From Hoeflea algicola (lineage in GTDB: Bacteria; Pseudomonadota; Alphaproteobacteria; Rhizobiales; Rhizobiaceae), in assembly GCF_026619415.1 (NCBI RefSeq), contig NZ_JAOVZR010000001.1:1364001-1428000 (forward strand): a stretch of 64,000 nt of DNA, given 5' to 3'. Every line of letters begins with the position of its first letter. Position 1 is the first letter of the stretch. The notes under the pieces were generated by a model. It made no database searches. It was not told where the DNA came from and worked only from the letters and a program-made list of their open reading frames with translations. The position numbers and the translations under genes are program-made. Positions 17,089 through 25,904 of this stretch are shown piece after piece.

Positions 17089-18663
17089 TCATTTCCCGCC
17101 CAGTTTCTGGGCGAGCATGTATCCCGATCCCGCGCCGGTGCCCGCTCCCGGCCACACGCTGGCGCCGGTCAGATGCAATCCGTCGATGGGGGTCTTTCCG
17201 GTCGCGTGGCCCAAGGCCGGACGAAACAGGAAATTTTGAGATAGGTGATGGCTGCCGGCAATCTGGTCACCGCCGACCAGGTTGGGGTTGTCCGCCTGCA
17301 GATCGAGCGGCGACACCACCGTGCGGTGTATGATTTTTTGCGCAAGCCCCGGCGCATGGCGCTCGATGATGGCGATTGCCCGGTCCGCGTAGATTTCCTT
17401 GACCTCGGCCCAGTCGGTGCTGGTGATTTCGCCGCCCGCATCTGCCTTGATCTCGCCGGGCACCATCCGCACCTGCACCCACAATGTGTGCTTGCCTTCG
17501 GGCGCGCGGCTTGGGTCGACCACGGTCGGCTGACCCACCACCAGCACCGGCTCATCGGGCAGCAACCCAGCCTTGGCCTGTTGATAGGTGCGCGCCATCT
17601 GATCAAGCAACGGCGCGATATGCACATAGGCGAATTGCTTGAGCTCCTCGCTCGCGCTCCAGTCCGGCAGCCCGTCGAGCGCCAAATGGATCATCATCGT
17701 GCCGGGCGCATGGCTGAAGCCGCGCATCTTGCCGTCAAACGTCTCATCGCCCGACTGGCCCTCAAGCAGATCCATCAACCCACCGGGCGCCACATTGGCA
17801 ATAACCGCTTTGCGGGCCTTGATCTGGGTGCCGTCGTCGAGCTCGATCCCGATGGCCTTGCCGCCCTCGCGCAGCACTTTGCTGACGCGCTTGCCACAAT
17901 GGATCTCACCACCGTCAGCTTCGATCTTGGCCACCACCGCCCGCGTCACCGTATCGGCGCCACCCTGGCCGATGACCATGCCGAAATGCTGGTTGGCCAT
18001 CGATTCGAGATAGGGAAACACCGCCCCACCGGCCATGTCGGGGGCAAAATCAAGATGCATTCCCCAGGCCGCCAGCGTGGTTCGAATATGTTCGGACTGG
18101 AACGTCTCTGTGAGAAACTGACGCGGCGAAGACAACAACAAGCGCACCAGTTCGGCAGTCCATGAAAATCCCTTGCGAAACAGGGTTTTTGCCAAAAGAC
18201 GGCCTTGTACATGCATTTGCATGGGATTTCCCAGCAGTGCAAAAATGATTTCCGCGGTTCCCGGAAACTCGCCGCAAAGCCGGTCCCAGGTCTCTGCGTC
18301 AGCTTCGGAGAACGCCGCGATCCGCGCCCGCGTTTCCCCTGCACCGGTGCTGACGCCGAACCATTTGCCGTCGTCGAAGACACTGGCAAAGCAATGCGAA
18401 GCCGGCGCAAACGCGAGCCCATACCTGCCCAGGTCCTCGCCATAGGCCTTGAAAAAAGCCGAACCGGCAAAAAGACTTAAGTTCATCGCCGCCCAATCGT
18501 GACGGAACCCGGGCGCGGTCAGTTCCAATGTCTTGACGGCGCCGCCTGGGGTCGCAGCCTGTTCGAAAACCGCCACTCGCCATCCCTTGGCGCCCAGATG
18601 CGCAGCACAAGCCAGGCTGTTGAGCCCGGCCCCGATAATGATCGCGTCATACTCTTGCGGCAC
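17089..18663 (-). CDS. CrtI-like FAD-dependent oxidoreductase (phytoene desaturase family)
   Basis: A 524-residue flavoprotein. The N-terminus carries the FAD dinucleotide-binding IIIGAGLNSLACAAHLG followed by FEQAATPGGAVKT. The C-terminus has LHLTGASVWPGAGTGAGSG, the conserved glycine-rich FAD segment of CrtI/amine-oxidase-like enzymes. No signal peptide is visible. It starts at a GTG (18663) at the head of the leftward importer operon and has a paralogue at 19619 in the divergent operon, which suggests two related oxidation steps. Carotenoid genes are absent, so desaturation or oxidation of the imported substrate is more likely than pigment synthesis. Confidence 0.85.
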   Translation of the reverse strand: MPQEYDAIIIGAGLNSLACAAHLGAKGWRVAVFEQAATPGGAVKTLELTAPGFRHDWAAMNLSLFAGSAFFKAYGEDLGRYGLAFAPASHCFASVFDDGKWFGVSTGAGETRARIAAFSEADAETWDRLCGEFPGTAEIIFALLGNPMQMHVQGRLLAKTLFRKGFSWTAELVRLLLSSPRQFLTETFQSEHIRTTLAAWGMHLDFAPDMAGGAVFPYLESMANQHFGMVIGQGGADTVTRAVVAKIEADGGEIHCGKRVSKVLREGGKAIGIELDDGTQIKARKAVIANVAPGGLMDLLEGQSGDETFDGKMRGFSHAPGTMMIHLALDGLPDWSASEELKQFAYVHIAPLLDQMARTYQQAKAGLLPDEPVLVVGQPTVVDPSRAPEGKHTLWVQVRMVPGEIKADAGGEITSTDWAEVKEIYADRAIAIIERHAPGLAQKIIHRTVVSPLDLQADNPNLVGGDQIAGSHHLSQNFLFRPALGHATGKTPIDGLHLTGASVWPGAGTGAGSGYMLAQKLGGK

Positions 18664-18689
18664 TACGACACCCCTCTTCCCAAGATTTA

Positions 18690-18708
18690 TAATTGCAAAT
18701 GCATATTA
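18690..18708. promoter_or_regulatory. AT-rich imperfect palindrome in the divergent promoter
   Basis: The 135-bp region between the two divergent operons contains TAATTGCAAATGCATATTA, flanked by further A/T bases so that ATAAT and ATTAT form outer arms around two TGCA blocks. It sits in the only AT-rich stretch of the region. The size and symmetry fit a MarR dimer site, and a MarR gene (21193-21684) lies in the rightward operon. This is a by-eye prediction. Confidence 0.38.
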
Positions 18709-18798
18709 TTATGTCTAGCATCTATTTGTACGGATTACCTGCGGGGCCACTGTCGCCCTGCCATCGCCACGTTAAGGCTTGCTTCGGGAGGACGATTG

Positions 18799-19590
18799 AT
18801 GAACGCCGCTGACACACTGGGAAATCTCGCTGGAATGCTGCTTGAGGGAAAGGTCGAGGTGGTTGACCTCTCAGGCCTGCTTGGCCCTGACACGCCGCTT
18901 CTTCAATTGCCGGAAGATTTTGCCAAGAACACGCCCAAGATCGAAATTCACAAGATTTCCGAATATGACAGCGACGGCCCGTTTTTTGCCTGGAACTGGC
19001 TCAAGATCGGCGAGCACTCCGGCACCCATTTCGATGCACCGCATCACTGGATCACCGGCAAGGACTATGCCGATGGCTACACCGATTCCATTCCACCGCA
19101 GAATTTCGTGGCACCGGTCAATGTGATCGATTGCTCCGCTGAAGTGGCCAAGAACCCCAACTTCCTGCTCGACGCTGCTGGCGTCAAGGCCTGGGAAGCC
19201 GAGCATGGTGAAATCAAGGCCGGTGAATGGGTAGTGATGCGCTCCGACTGGGATTCCCGCGCCGGTGATCAAGCGGCCTATCTCAACGCCGACGAAACCG
19301 GTCCGCATTCGCCTGGCCCGACCGTGGATTGCATTCAGTACATCCTGTCCAAGGGCGTGATCGGCTGGGGCAACCAGTGCATCGGCACCGATGCCGGTCA
19401 GGCTGGCGGCATGGAACCACCCTACCCGGCGCATAACCTGCTGCATGCTGCCAACAAATATGGTCTGGCTTCGCTCGCCAATCTCGACAAGCTGCCGCCC
19501 AAGGGCGCGATCCTGATCGCCGCGCCGCTGAAGATCGTCAAGGGCACCGGCAGCCCGATCCGGGCGATGGCGCTGGTCGCCCGCGGCTGA
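18799..19590 (+). CDS. Cyclase family metal-dependent hydrolase (isatin hydrolase/kynurenine formamidase-like)
   Basis: A 263-residue member of the cyclase family with the metal-binding HSGTHFDAPHHW motif (residues about 73-84) and a later GTDAGQAGG segment. The ATG at 18799 follows GGGAGGA. The family includes the manganese-dependent isatin hydrolase, which opens isatin to isatinate, and KynB, which hydrolyses N-formylkynurenine. KynB proteins are usually nearer 210 residues, while isatin hydrolases are about this length, so isatin-type amide hydrolysis is favoured. Either product would feed the anthranilate operon at the left. The gene starts the rightward operon with a CrtI-like oxidoreductase, a MarR regulator and IorA/IorB. 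Confidence 0.75.
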   Translation: MNAADTLGNLAGMLLEGKVEVVDLSGLLGPDTPLLQLPEDFAKNTPKIEIHKISEYDSDGPFFAWNWLKIGEHSGTHFDAPHHWITGKDYADGYTDSIPPQNFVAPVNVIDCSAEVAKNPNFLLDAAGVKAWEAEHGEIKAGEWVVMRSDWDSRAGDQAAYLNADETGPHSPGPTVDCIQYILSKGVIGWGNQCIGTDAGQAGGMEPPYPAHNLLHAANKYGLASLANLDKLPPKGAILIAAPLKIVKGTGSPIRAMALVARG

Positions 19591-19618
19591 ACCGGAACCA
19601 GACCGGAGACCGGGCATC

Positions 19619-21196
19619 ATGGCAGACCATGACCACATCATAGTCGGCAGCGGCATCAACGCGCTTGTCGCTGCGGCCATGCTGTCTGCCAAGGGGCAAC
19701 GGGTGCTGGTGCTTGAACGCGCAGACCGTTTCGGCGGCTGCATGCGCACCGACGAGATCACCTTGCCCGGTTTCCACCATGATGTGATGGCCGCCACCTT
19801 CGTGCTGTTCCTCACCTCCCCGGCCCATGGCGCGCTCGGCGCTGATCTGGCGCGCCATGGGCTCGAATTCTGCCACACCCCGCACCCCACCGCCGTGCTC
19901 AGGCCCGACGGCTCGTCACTGGTGCTGACCACAGACCGGGCCACCAATATCAAGGCGTTCAACGCCGCCGCCGCAGGCGATGGCGACCGCCACGCTGCCG
20001 ACGTCGGCGCCATCGAGGCCGATGCCCCGTTCCTGTTTGCCCTGCTGGGTGGCGAATTATGGAGCTGGCAGACGGCCAAACTGCTGGCCCGGCAGGCCTG
20101 GAGCCGCGGCCTCCGCGGTCTTGCCGCCTGGATCGGTGAGGCTCTGCGGCCGTCCCGCGCCTGGCTCGAAGCGGGCTACGCCTCCGAACGTGTCCAGGCG
20201 CTCCATGCACCTTGGGTGCTGCATACCGGGCTGACCCCCGAATCCGCCTATGGCAGCCAGATGGGCAAGGTCATTGCCTTTGCGCTTGAAGCTGCCGGTG
20301 CACCGGTGGTCAAGGGGGGCGCGAGCCAGGCCGTTGCCGCCTTCAAGAGCCTGATCGAAGCCAATGGCGGCCAGCTGCGCGACAATGCCGATGTTGACCA
20401 AGTGATCATCGAAAACGGCCGCACCACCGGCGTCAGGCTTGCCGACGGAACCACGATCACAGCAGACAACGTGATCTGTTCGGTACCGCCCGGCCAGCTC
20501 TGCCAACGCCTGCTGCGCGACCAGACACGAGCGGTTTCCGAGAAAGACACAGCACAGCTCAAGCAATTCCGTCATGGCCGCGGCAATTTCCAGCTGCACT
20601 ATGCCATCGACGGCTCGATCCGCTGGAAAACCGCTGGGCTTGAGAATGTGGCGCTGGTCCATTTGGCCAACGGCATCGACTCGGTGTCCAAATCCGCAAA
20701 CGAAGCCGAGCGCGGGATGATGCCCGAGACGCCGACCATCTGCGTCGGCCAGCCGCACAGGCTCGACCCGAGCCGCTGCCCGGAGGGCAAGTCGATCCTG
20801 TGGCTGCAGATCCCTGATGCCCCGCGCGTGCTCAAGGGCGATGCGGCCGGAGAGATCGAAACCTCCGGCACCTGGGACGACGCCACCCGCGAGGCCTTTG
20901 CAGACCGGATCGAGGCGATCCTTGCCCGGCATATCGACGGATTTTCCGAGAGCGTAATGGCTCGCAAGGCCTATTCACCGGCCGATCTGGAAGCTCTCAA
21001 CATCAACCTCGTCGGTGGCGATCCCTATGGCGGGTCCTGTGCTCTCGACCAGTTCTTCATCTGGCGACCGTTTTCCCACACGGTCAATAATTCGACCAGT
21101 ATTCGCAATCTGCACCACATCGGCGCGTCGACCCATCCCGGACCGGGGCTCGGTGGCGGCTCCGGTTTCCTGCTGGCCAAGAGGTTGGGCGCATGA
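19619..21196 (+). CDS. CrtI-like FAD-dependent oxidoreductase, paralogue of 17089-18663
   Basis: A 525-residue flavoprotein with an N-terminal FAD motif IIVGSGINALVAAAMLS then LERADRFGGCMRT, and the C-terminal LHHIGASTHPGPGLGGGSG. It aligns along its length with the enzyme at 17089. The gene begins 28 nt after the cyclase and overlaps the MarR gene by 4 nt (ATGA), so the three genes form one unit. A role in oxidising the intermediate that supplies the cyclase, or its product, is inferred. Sequence alone does not reveal the substrate. Confidence 0.84.
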   Translation: MADHDHIIVGSGINALVAAAMLSAKGQRVLVLERADRFGGCMRTDEITLPGFHHDVMAATFVLFLTSPAHGALGADLARHGLEFCHTPHPTAVLRPDGSSLVLTTDRATNIKAFNAAAAGDGDRHAADVGAIEADAPFLFALLGGELWSWQTAKLLARQAWSRGLRGLAAWIGEALRPSRAWLEAGYASERVQALHAPWVLHTGLTPESAYGSQMGKVIAFALEAAGAPVVKGGASQAVAAFKSLIEANGGQLRDNADVDQVIIENGRTTGVRLADGTTITADNVICSVPPGQLCQRLLRDQTRAVSEKDTAQLKQFRHGRGNFQLHYAIDGSIRWKTAGLENVALVHLANGIDSVSKSANEAERGMMPETPTICVGQPHRLDPSRCPEGKSILWLQIPDAPRVLKGDAAGEIETSGTWDDATREAFADRIEAILARHIDGFSESVMARKAYSPADLEALNINLVGGDPYGGSCALDQFFIWRPFSHTVNNSTSIRNLHHIGASTHPGPGLGGGSGFLLAKRLGA

Positions 21197-21684
21197 ACGA
21201 AATCAAGCCCACTGCGACCAACAAGGCAGAGCCGCTACGCCGGCTTGGCGAGATCGGCCTCTCCAATTTTGCCCCCTACCTGATGAACCGCATCATGGGT
21301 CGCTACAATGCCAATCTGCGGCATGAAATAGCCGGCCTCGGCCTGACCACGCCAAAAATGCGGGCGCTCGCGGTACTTTCGGTTATCGACGGGCTGCCGA
21401 TCAGCGAACTTGCGGTTTACGCCGTGGTCGAGCAATCGACCCTGAGCCGCGCCCTCGAACAGCTCACCGCCGACGGCCTTGTGCGTCGCGATCCCGATCC
21501 CCACGACAGCCGGGTCACCCGCATTGTCATTACCGATGCCGGACGCGCCGCCTTTGAACAGCTCTGGCCATCGATGTCGCGGGTTTATTCACAAATGTTT
21601 CACGGCATCCCCACTGACGAACGCACAGCCTTCGTCGCCACACTGCAAAAGGTGCTTCACAACATCCGAAAACACGATTTCTAG
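21193..21684 (+). CDS. MarR family transcriptional regulator
   Basis: A 163-residue winged-helix protein. LPISELAVYAVVEQSTLSRALEQLTADGLV forms the recognition helix and the wing continues with RRDPDPHDSRVTRIVITDAG, which has the D.R.T signature of MarR wings. The N-terminal and C-terminal helices (MNRIMGRYNANLRHEIAG and the RTAFVATLQKVLHNI segment) provide dimerisation. It is coupled to the FAD oxidoreductase gene by a 4-nt overlap. It probably regulates this divergent locus, possibly through the palindrome at 18690. Confidence 0.9.
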   Translation: MNEIKPTATNKAEPLRRLGEIGLSNFAPYLMNRIMGRYNANLRHEIAGLGLTTPKMRALAVLSVIDGLPISELAVYAVVEQSTLSRALEQLTADGLVRRDPDPHDSRVTRIVITDAGRAAFEQLWPSMSRVYSQMFHGIPTDERTAFVATLQKVLHNIRKHDF

Positions 21685-21749
21685 CCGCGGCAATTCCGTG
21701 CATTCCACAGCGCCAGCCGCACGGCGGACGCCCGTCCAGGAGAGATCCG

Positions 21750-21895
21750 ATGAAACTATCCATTCTCGCTGTTGCTGCATTGACGCTGGCTGCAAGTGCT
21801 TGTGTTGCGCAGGCGCAAGCAATGCTTACGAGAAGGAAGGCGGGTCGGTGCTGTGGTCCAACACGTCCCCGAAAAATAACAATGCGCCAGAATAA
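21750..21895 (+). pseudogene. Small secreted protein gene, probably frameshifted
   Basis: An ATG at 21750 behind GGAGAGATCCG begins a clear signal peptide (MKLSILAVAALTLAASACV then AQAQA). Continuing in this frame gives an arginine-rich tail that runs into the start of iorA and stops at 21914. In the neighbouring frame the sequence continues as NAYEKEGGSVLWSNTSPK and ends at a TAA at 21895, which looks like normal protein. Restoring a single missing base near 21816-21822 would join the two into a 48-residue exported protein. The indel could be a real mutation or a sequencing error. No function is recognised. Confidence 0.35.
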
Positions 21896-21906
21896 AGAGG
21901 TGTCAG

Positions 21907-24054
21907 ATGGCTGAACGCTCATTTGCCAAGGAAGTCCAGAAACTCAAGATCGGCGAAGGTGAAACCTTTACCGGAGAAGGAATTCTGGCGATCACCAAGG
22001 CGCTTCTGGAAGCTGGCGTCGGCTATGTCGGCGGTTATCAGGGCGCCCCGATCAGTCATCTGATGGATGTGCTCGCCGATGCCGAGGAAATCCTTACCGA
22101 GCTCGGCGTGCGCTACGAGGCCAACGCCTCTGAATCCGCCGCCGCGGCCATGCTTGCAGCCTCCGTGCACTACCCGATCCGCGGCGCCGTCACCTTCAAG
22201 GGTCCGGTCGGCGTCAATGTCGCCTCCGATGCGCTGGCCAATCTGTCATCCTCCGGTGTCACCGGCGGCGCGCTGGTGATCATCGGCGAGGATTATGGCG
22301 AAGGCTCCTCGATCATGCAGGAACGCAGCCACGCATTCGCGATGAAATCGCAGATGTGGCTGCTTGATCCGCGGCCCAACCTGCCGTCCATTGTTCAGTC
22401 AGTGCATCAGGGGTTCGAACTGTCGGAAGCTACAAACACCCCGGTGATGTTGATGGTACGGATCCGCTCGTGCCATGTCACCGGCAGCTTTGAAGCCAAG
22501 GACAACAAGCGTCCGCCGTTTACCGTCAAGGATGCGCTGGCCAATCCGCGCAGCGATTACGCCCGTGTGGTGCTGCCGCCGATGTCCTATATCCAGGAAC
22601 ACGACAAGATCGACAACCGCTGGCCGGCTGCCCAGAAACACATCGTCGAGCACAAGCTCAACGAGATGTTCGGCCCCGGCGAGGCACCGGTTGGCATCGT
22701 CCTGCAGGGCGGCATGTATAACGGCGTGATCCGCGCGCTGCAGCGTCTTGGTCTGGCCGACATCCACGGCGAAACCGAAATCCCGCTTTATGTGCTCAAT
22801 GTCACCTACCCGCTGATCAGCGACGAGTTCCTCGAATTCTGCGAAGGCAAATCAGCGGTTCTGGTGGTCGAGGAAGGCCAACCCGAATTCATCGAGCAGG
22901 CGCTGGGCTCGATGCTCTACCGGGCCGGCAAGTCCATAGGTTTGCACGGCAAGGACATGCTACCAATGGCCGGTGAATATACCGGTCAGGTGATGCTCGA
23001 CGGCATCGAGGCTTTCTTGAAGAAGGCGGCACCCGAATTCCTGCCCGCCCGGCTGCGCGCGCCCAACAGCGAAGAAAAACCCGCTCTGCCGGATCTGTCC
23101 AAGACCGTACCGATCCGCCCACCTGGATTCTGCACCGGCTGCCCGGAGCGACCAGTCTTCGCCGCCATCAAGCTGACCGAGCAGGCGCACGGCAAGCACC
23201 AGATCGCCGGTGATATCGGCTGCCATCTGTTTGCCACCCTGCCCCCGTTCGAAATCGGCGGCTCGACCATGGGCTACGGCCTTGGTCCCGCTTCCAACGC
23301 GGCCTTTGACGGCGGTGGCGACAAGCGCTCGATCTCGATCCTTGGCGATGGAGGCTTCTGGCACAACGGTTTGTCATCGTCGATCGGCAATGCCGTCTAC
23401 AACAAGTCTGACGGCGTCATCGTCATTATCGACAATTTCTATTCCGCCGCCACCGGCGGTCAGGACATCCTCTCCTCGCGCGCCGAAAACGCCTCCAAGG
23501 CAACCGGCCACCCGATCGCCGACGCGGTCAAGGGCGTGGGCGTCAAATGGGTGCGCCAGATCGATCGCACCTATGACGTGCCGAAAATGCGCGAAATCCT
23601 CAACGAGGCGCTGACCACCGATCATGTCGGCCCCAAGGTGATCATTGCCGCTTCGGAATGCATGCTCAACAAGCAGCGCCGCGAAAAGCCGCTAGCAAAC
23701 AAGGCGATCTCCGAGGGACGGCGGGTGGAAAAACCGCGCTTCGGCGTCGACGAGGACATCTGCACCGGCGATCATGCCTGCATCCGACTGTCGGGCTGTC
23801 CGTCGCTGTCGCTGAAAAAGCTCGACGATCCCTTGCGCGACGACCCGGTCGCCAGCATCGACCAGAGTTGCGTGGGGTGCGGCAATTGCGGCGAAGTCGC
23901 CGATGCCGCGGTGCTGTGCCCGTCCTTCTTCCGCGCAGACGTGGTCCACAATCCCAGATGGCTGGAACGCACGATGGGCTCTTTCTCCGGTAGAGTGATC
24001 TCTTGGCTTCAAAACCGCCGCTCGCGTGGCCGCATCGAATTTGGTCAGGTCTGA
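21907..24054 (+). CDS. iorA: Indolepyruvate ferredoxin oxidoreductase alpha subunit (IorA-like)
   Basis: A 715-residue thiamine-diphosphate 2-oxoacid:acceptor oxidoreductase subunit. The N-terminal third is the pyrimidine-binding domain (GGYQGAPISHLMDVL, YEANASESAAAAMLAAS). The middle has the TPP-binding region GDGGFWHNGLSSSIGNAVYN. The C-terminus carries a ferredoxin-like domain with CTGDHACIRLSGCP and CVGCGNCGEVADAAVLCP for 4Fe-4S clusters. It would oxidatively decarboxylate an aryl-pyruvate such as indolepyruvate or phenylpyruvate to the acyl-CoA with IorB. The ATG at 21907 starts 223 nt after the MarR gene. These enzymes are best known in anaerobes, but related forms occur in aerobic aromatic degraders. 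Confidence 0.9.
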   Translation: MAERSFAKEVQKLKIGEGETFTGEGILAITKALLEAGVGYVGGYQGAPISHLMDVLADAEEILTELGVRYEANASESAAAAMLAASVHYPIRGAVTFKGPVGVNVASDALANLSSSGVTGGALVIIGEDYGEGSSIMQERSHAFAMKSQMWLLDPRPNLPSIVQSVHQGFELSEATNTPVMLMVRIRSCHVTGSFEAKDNKRPPFTVKDALANPRSDYARVVLPPMSYIQEHDKIDNRWPAAQKHIVEHKLNEMFGPGEAPVGIVLQGGMYNGVIRALQRLGLADIHGETEIPLYVLNVTYPLISDEFLEFCEGKSAVLVVEEGQPEFIEQALGSMLYRAGKSIGLHGKDMLPMAGEYTGQVMLDGIEAFLKKAAPEFLPARLRAPNSEEKPALPDLSKTVPIRPPGFCTGCPERPVFAAIKLTEQAHGKHQIAGDIGCHLFATLPPFEIGGSTMGYGLGPASNAAFDGGGDKRSISILGDGGFWHNGLSSSIGNAVYNKSDGVIVIIDNFYSAATGGQDILSSRAENASKATGHPIADAVKGVGVKWVRQIDRTYDVPKMREILNEALTTDHVGPKVIIAASECMLNKQRREKPLANKAISEGRRVEKPRFGVDEDICTGDHACIRLSGCPSLSLKKLDDPLRDDPVASIDQSCVGCGNCGEVADAAVLCPSFFRADVVHNPRWLERTMGSFSGRVISWLQNRRSRGRIEFGQV

Positions 24055-24058
24055 TCCA

Positions 24059-25642
24059 ATGGCAAGCAAAACCCAATCCGCCCTGAAATCCAAACCACAC
24101 GATACCGCGCTCGACGAGGTCATCAAGCTCGCCGTCATGGCCGTTGGTGGCCAGGGCGGCGGCGTGCTGACCAACTGGATCGAGGATTGCGCCCGCCGCA
24201 ACGGCTATGCCGTCCAGGCCACATCGGTCGCCGGCGTTGCCCAGCGCACTGGCGCTACCATCTATTACATCGAGATGGCACCGGCCGGTGATCGTCCACC
24301 GGTGTTCTCGCTGCTGCCGGCCGCCGGCGATGTCGACATTCTCGTGGCTGCTGAAATGATGGAAGCCGGTCGCGCCATCATGCGCGGCTTCGTCACCCCC
24401 GACCGGACCACGCTGATCGCCTCCTCGCACCGGGCGTTGGCGGTGTCGGAAAAGACCGCCCCCGGAGACGGCATCGCCGATTCCGACGAGGTTATCGCCG
24501 CCGCCGAAATCGCCGCCCGCCGCTTCATCCTGTTCGATATGGACACAATGGCGATCAAGGCCGGATCGGTGATTTCATCAACGCTGTTTGGCGCGCTTGC
24601 CGGTTCCGGAGCGCTGCCGTTCGAGCGTGAAAGTTTCGAGGCGGCGATCAAGGCTTCCGGGCGCGGTGTCGAGGCCAGCCTGCGCGCCTTTGCAGCCGGA
24701 TTCGAGGCCGCCGCCGGCGGCATTGTCGAAACACCATCCGCTGGCCCCATAGACAAGCCTGCAAAAACCGCCCCGCAAGGACCGCAACCGCTTCTCGAGG
24801 GGTGGCGGGAGCTGGAAGCTCGGGCGATAGCAATACCGATGCCGGCGCGCGACATGGCGCTCACGGGCCTGCGTTCGGTGGTGGATTTTCAGGATCTTGC
24901 TTATGGCGCAGAATATCTCGACCGGCTGGAACGGGTAATGGCCGCAGACGATCCCGCCAAGGATCATGAACTGACCAGGGAAGCCGCTAAATACATCGCC
25001 AAGGCGATGGCCTATGACGACGTCATCCGGGTGGCCGATCTGAAGACCCGCGGCAGCCGTTTTGCCCGTGTGCGCAGCGAAATCGCCCCGGCGGACGGTG
25101 CACGGATGAAGCTCACCGAATTCATGCATCCGCGCGCTGAAGAAATTGTCGGCATGATGCCAGCGCACCTTGGACGCCGGATGTCACAAAGCCCAGCTGC
25201 GATGAAGTTGATCGACCGGATATTCAACCGCGGGCGCCGCGTGCGCACTGACCGGCTGTTGCCGTTTGCCCAACTCTACGTGCTCGGCGGCCTGCGCAAA
25301 TTTCGACGCGGCACCTTGCGCCACGCGGTCGAAAAACAGCATCTCGACGACTGGCTCGATCTGGCGCTGAAATACCGTCATGCCGATTACGCGCTGGGTG
25401 TCGAAACCCTCCGCAACCGCCGCCTGATCAAGGGCTACTCAGACACCCACGCCCGCGGCCTGTCAAAATTCGACCGGGTGATGGATGGCGTGGCGCTGCT
25501 CGCGGGTCGGGACGACGCCGCCCATTGGTGCCGGTTGCTGCGCGAGGCAGCGCTGGCCGATGAAAAGGGCGACAAGCTTGAAGGTGCGCTGAAGACCGTC
25601 AGGTCCTTTGCCGTCCAGGGCGAAAGCACCCACGCAAATTGA
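24059..25642 (+). CDS. iorB: Indolepyruvate oxidoreductase beta subunit family protein (IorB-like) with C-terminal extension
   Basis: A 527-residue protein. The N-terminal 190 residues form the gamma/beta-type 2-oxoacid oxidoreductase domain (VMAVGGQGGGVLTNWI, then TSVAGVAQRTGATIYYIEM). The remaining 300 or so residues are an extension not found in the short archaeal IorB; it contains RGSRFARVRSEIAPADGARMK and an arginine-rich helical region near YVLGGLRKFRRGTLRH. Similar extensions occur in the fused bacterial indolepyruvate oxidoreductases (DUF6537-type). The ATG at 24059 lies 4 nt after the stop of iorA. It forms the complex with IorA. Confidence 0.85.
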   Translation: MASKTQSALKSKPHDTALDEVIKLAVMAVGGQGGGVLTNWIEDCARRNGYAVQATSVAGVAQRTGATIYYIEMAPAGDRPPVFSLLPAAGDVDILVAAEMMEAGRAIMRGFVTPDRTTLIASSHRALAVSEKTAPGDGIADSDEVIAAAEIAARRFILFDMDTMAIKAGSVISSTLFGALAGSGALPFERESFEAAIKASGRGVEASLRAFAAGFEAAAGGIVETPSAGPIDKPAKTAPQGPQPLLEGWRELEARAIAIPMPARDMALTGLRSVVDFQDLAYGAEYLDRLERVMAADDPAKDHELTREAAKYIAKAMAYDDVIRVADLKTRGSRFARVRSEIAPADGARMKLTEFMHPRAEEIVGMMPAHLGRRMSQSPAAMKLIDRIFNRGRRVRTDRLLPFAQLYVLGGLRKFRRGTLRHAVEKQHLDDWLDLALKYRHADYALGVETLRNRRLIKGYSDTHARGLSKFDRVMDGVALLAGRDDAAHWCRLLREAALADEKGDKLEGALKTVRSFAVQGESTHAN

Positions 25643-25904
25643 ATCTGATTACCTGAAAGCTTCCGCAACCATTTGATCAAAATAATTTTTTTGCCTGCCA
25701 AGCCGGCCGTTCCCCGGCCGAACTTGGCTGACGGCTGAGGACGTGGTGCATGAGAACCGCAGAAGGGCCAATGCCCTGCGACCAAAAGCCGAATACGGGT
25801 CTTGTCTCATGCCACCAACTTCATATATCTCAGGCTGAAGCGAGGACGACCTCCCCCATATCGGGTTTTGCATTCGGGACGGCCCTGAACTTTTGGGGAT
25901 TCCC

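Noticed and set aside
17089..21196. Carotenoid biosynthesis genes
   Set aside because: The two CrtI-like enzymes have no crtB, crtE or other carotenoid genes nearby; the neighbours are catabolic.
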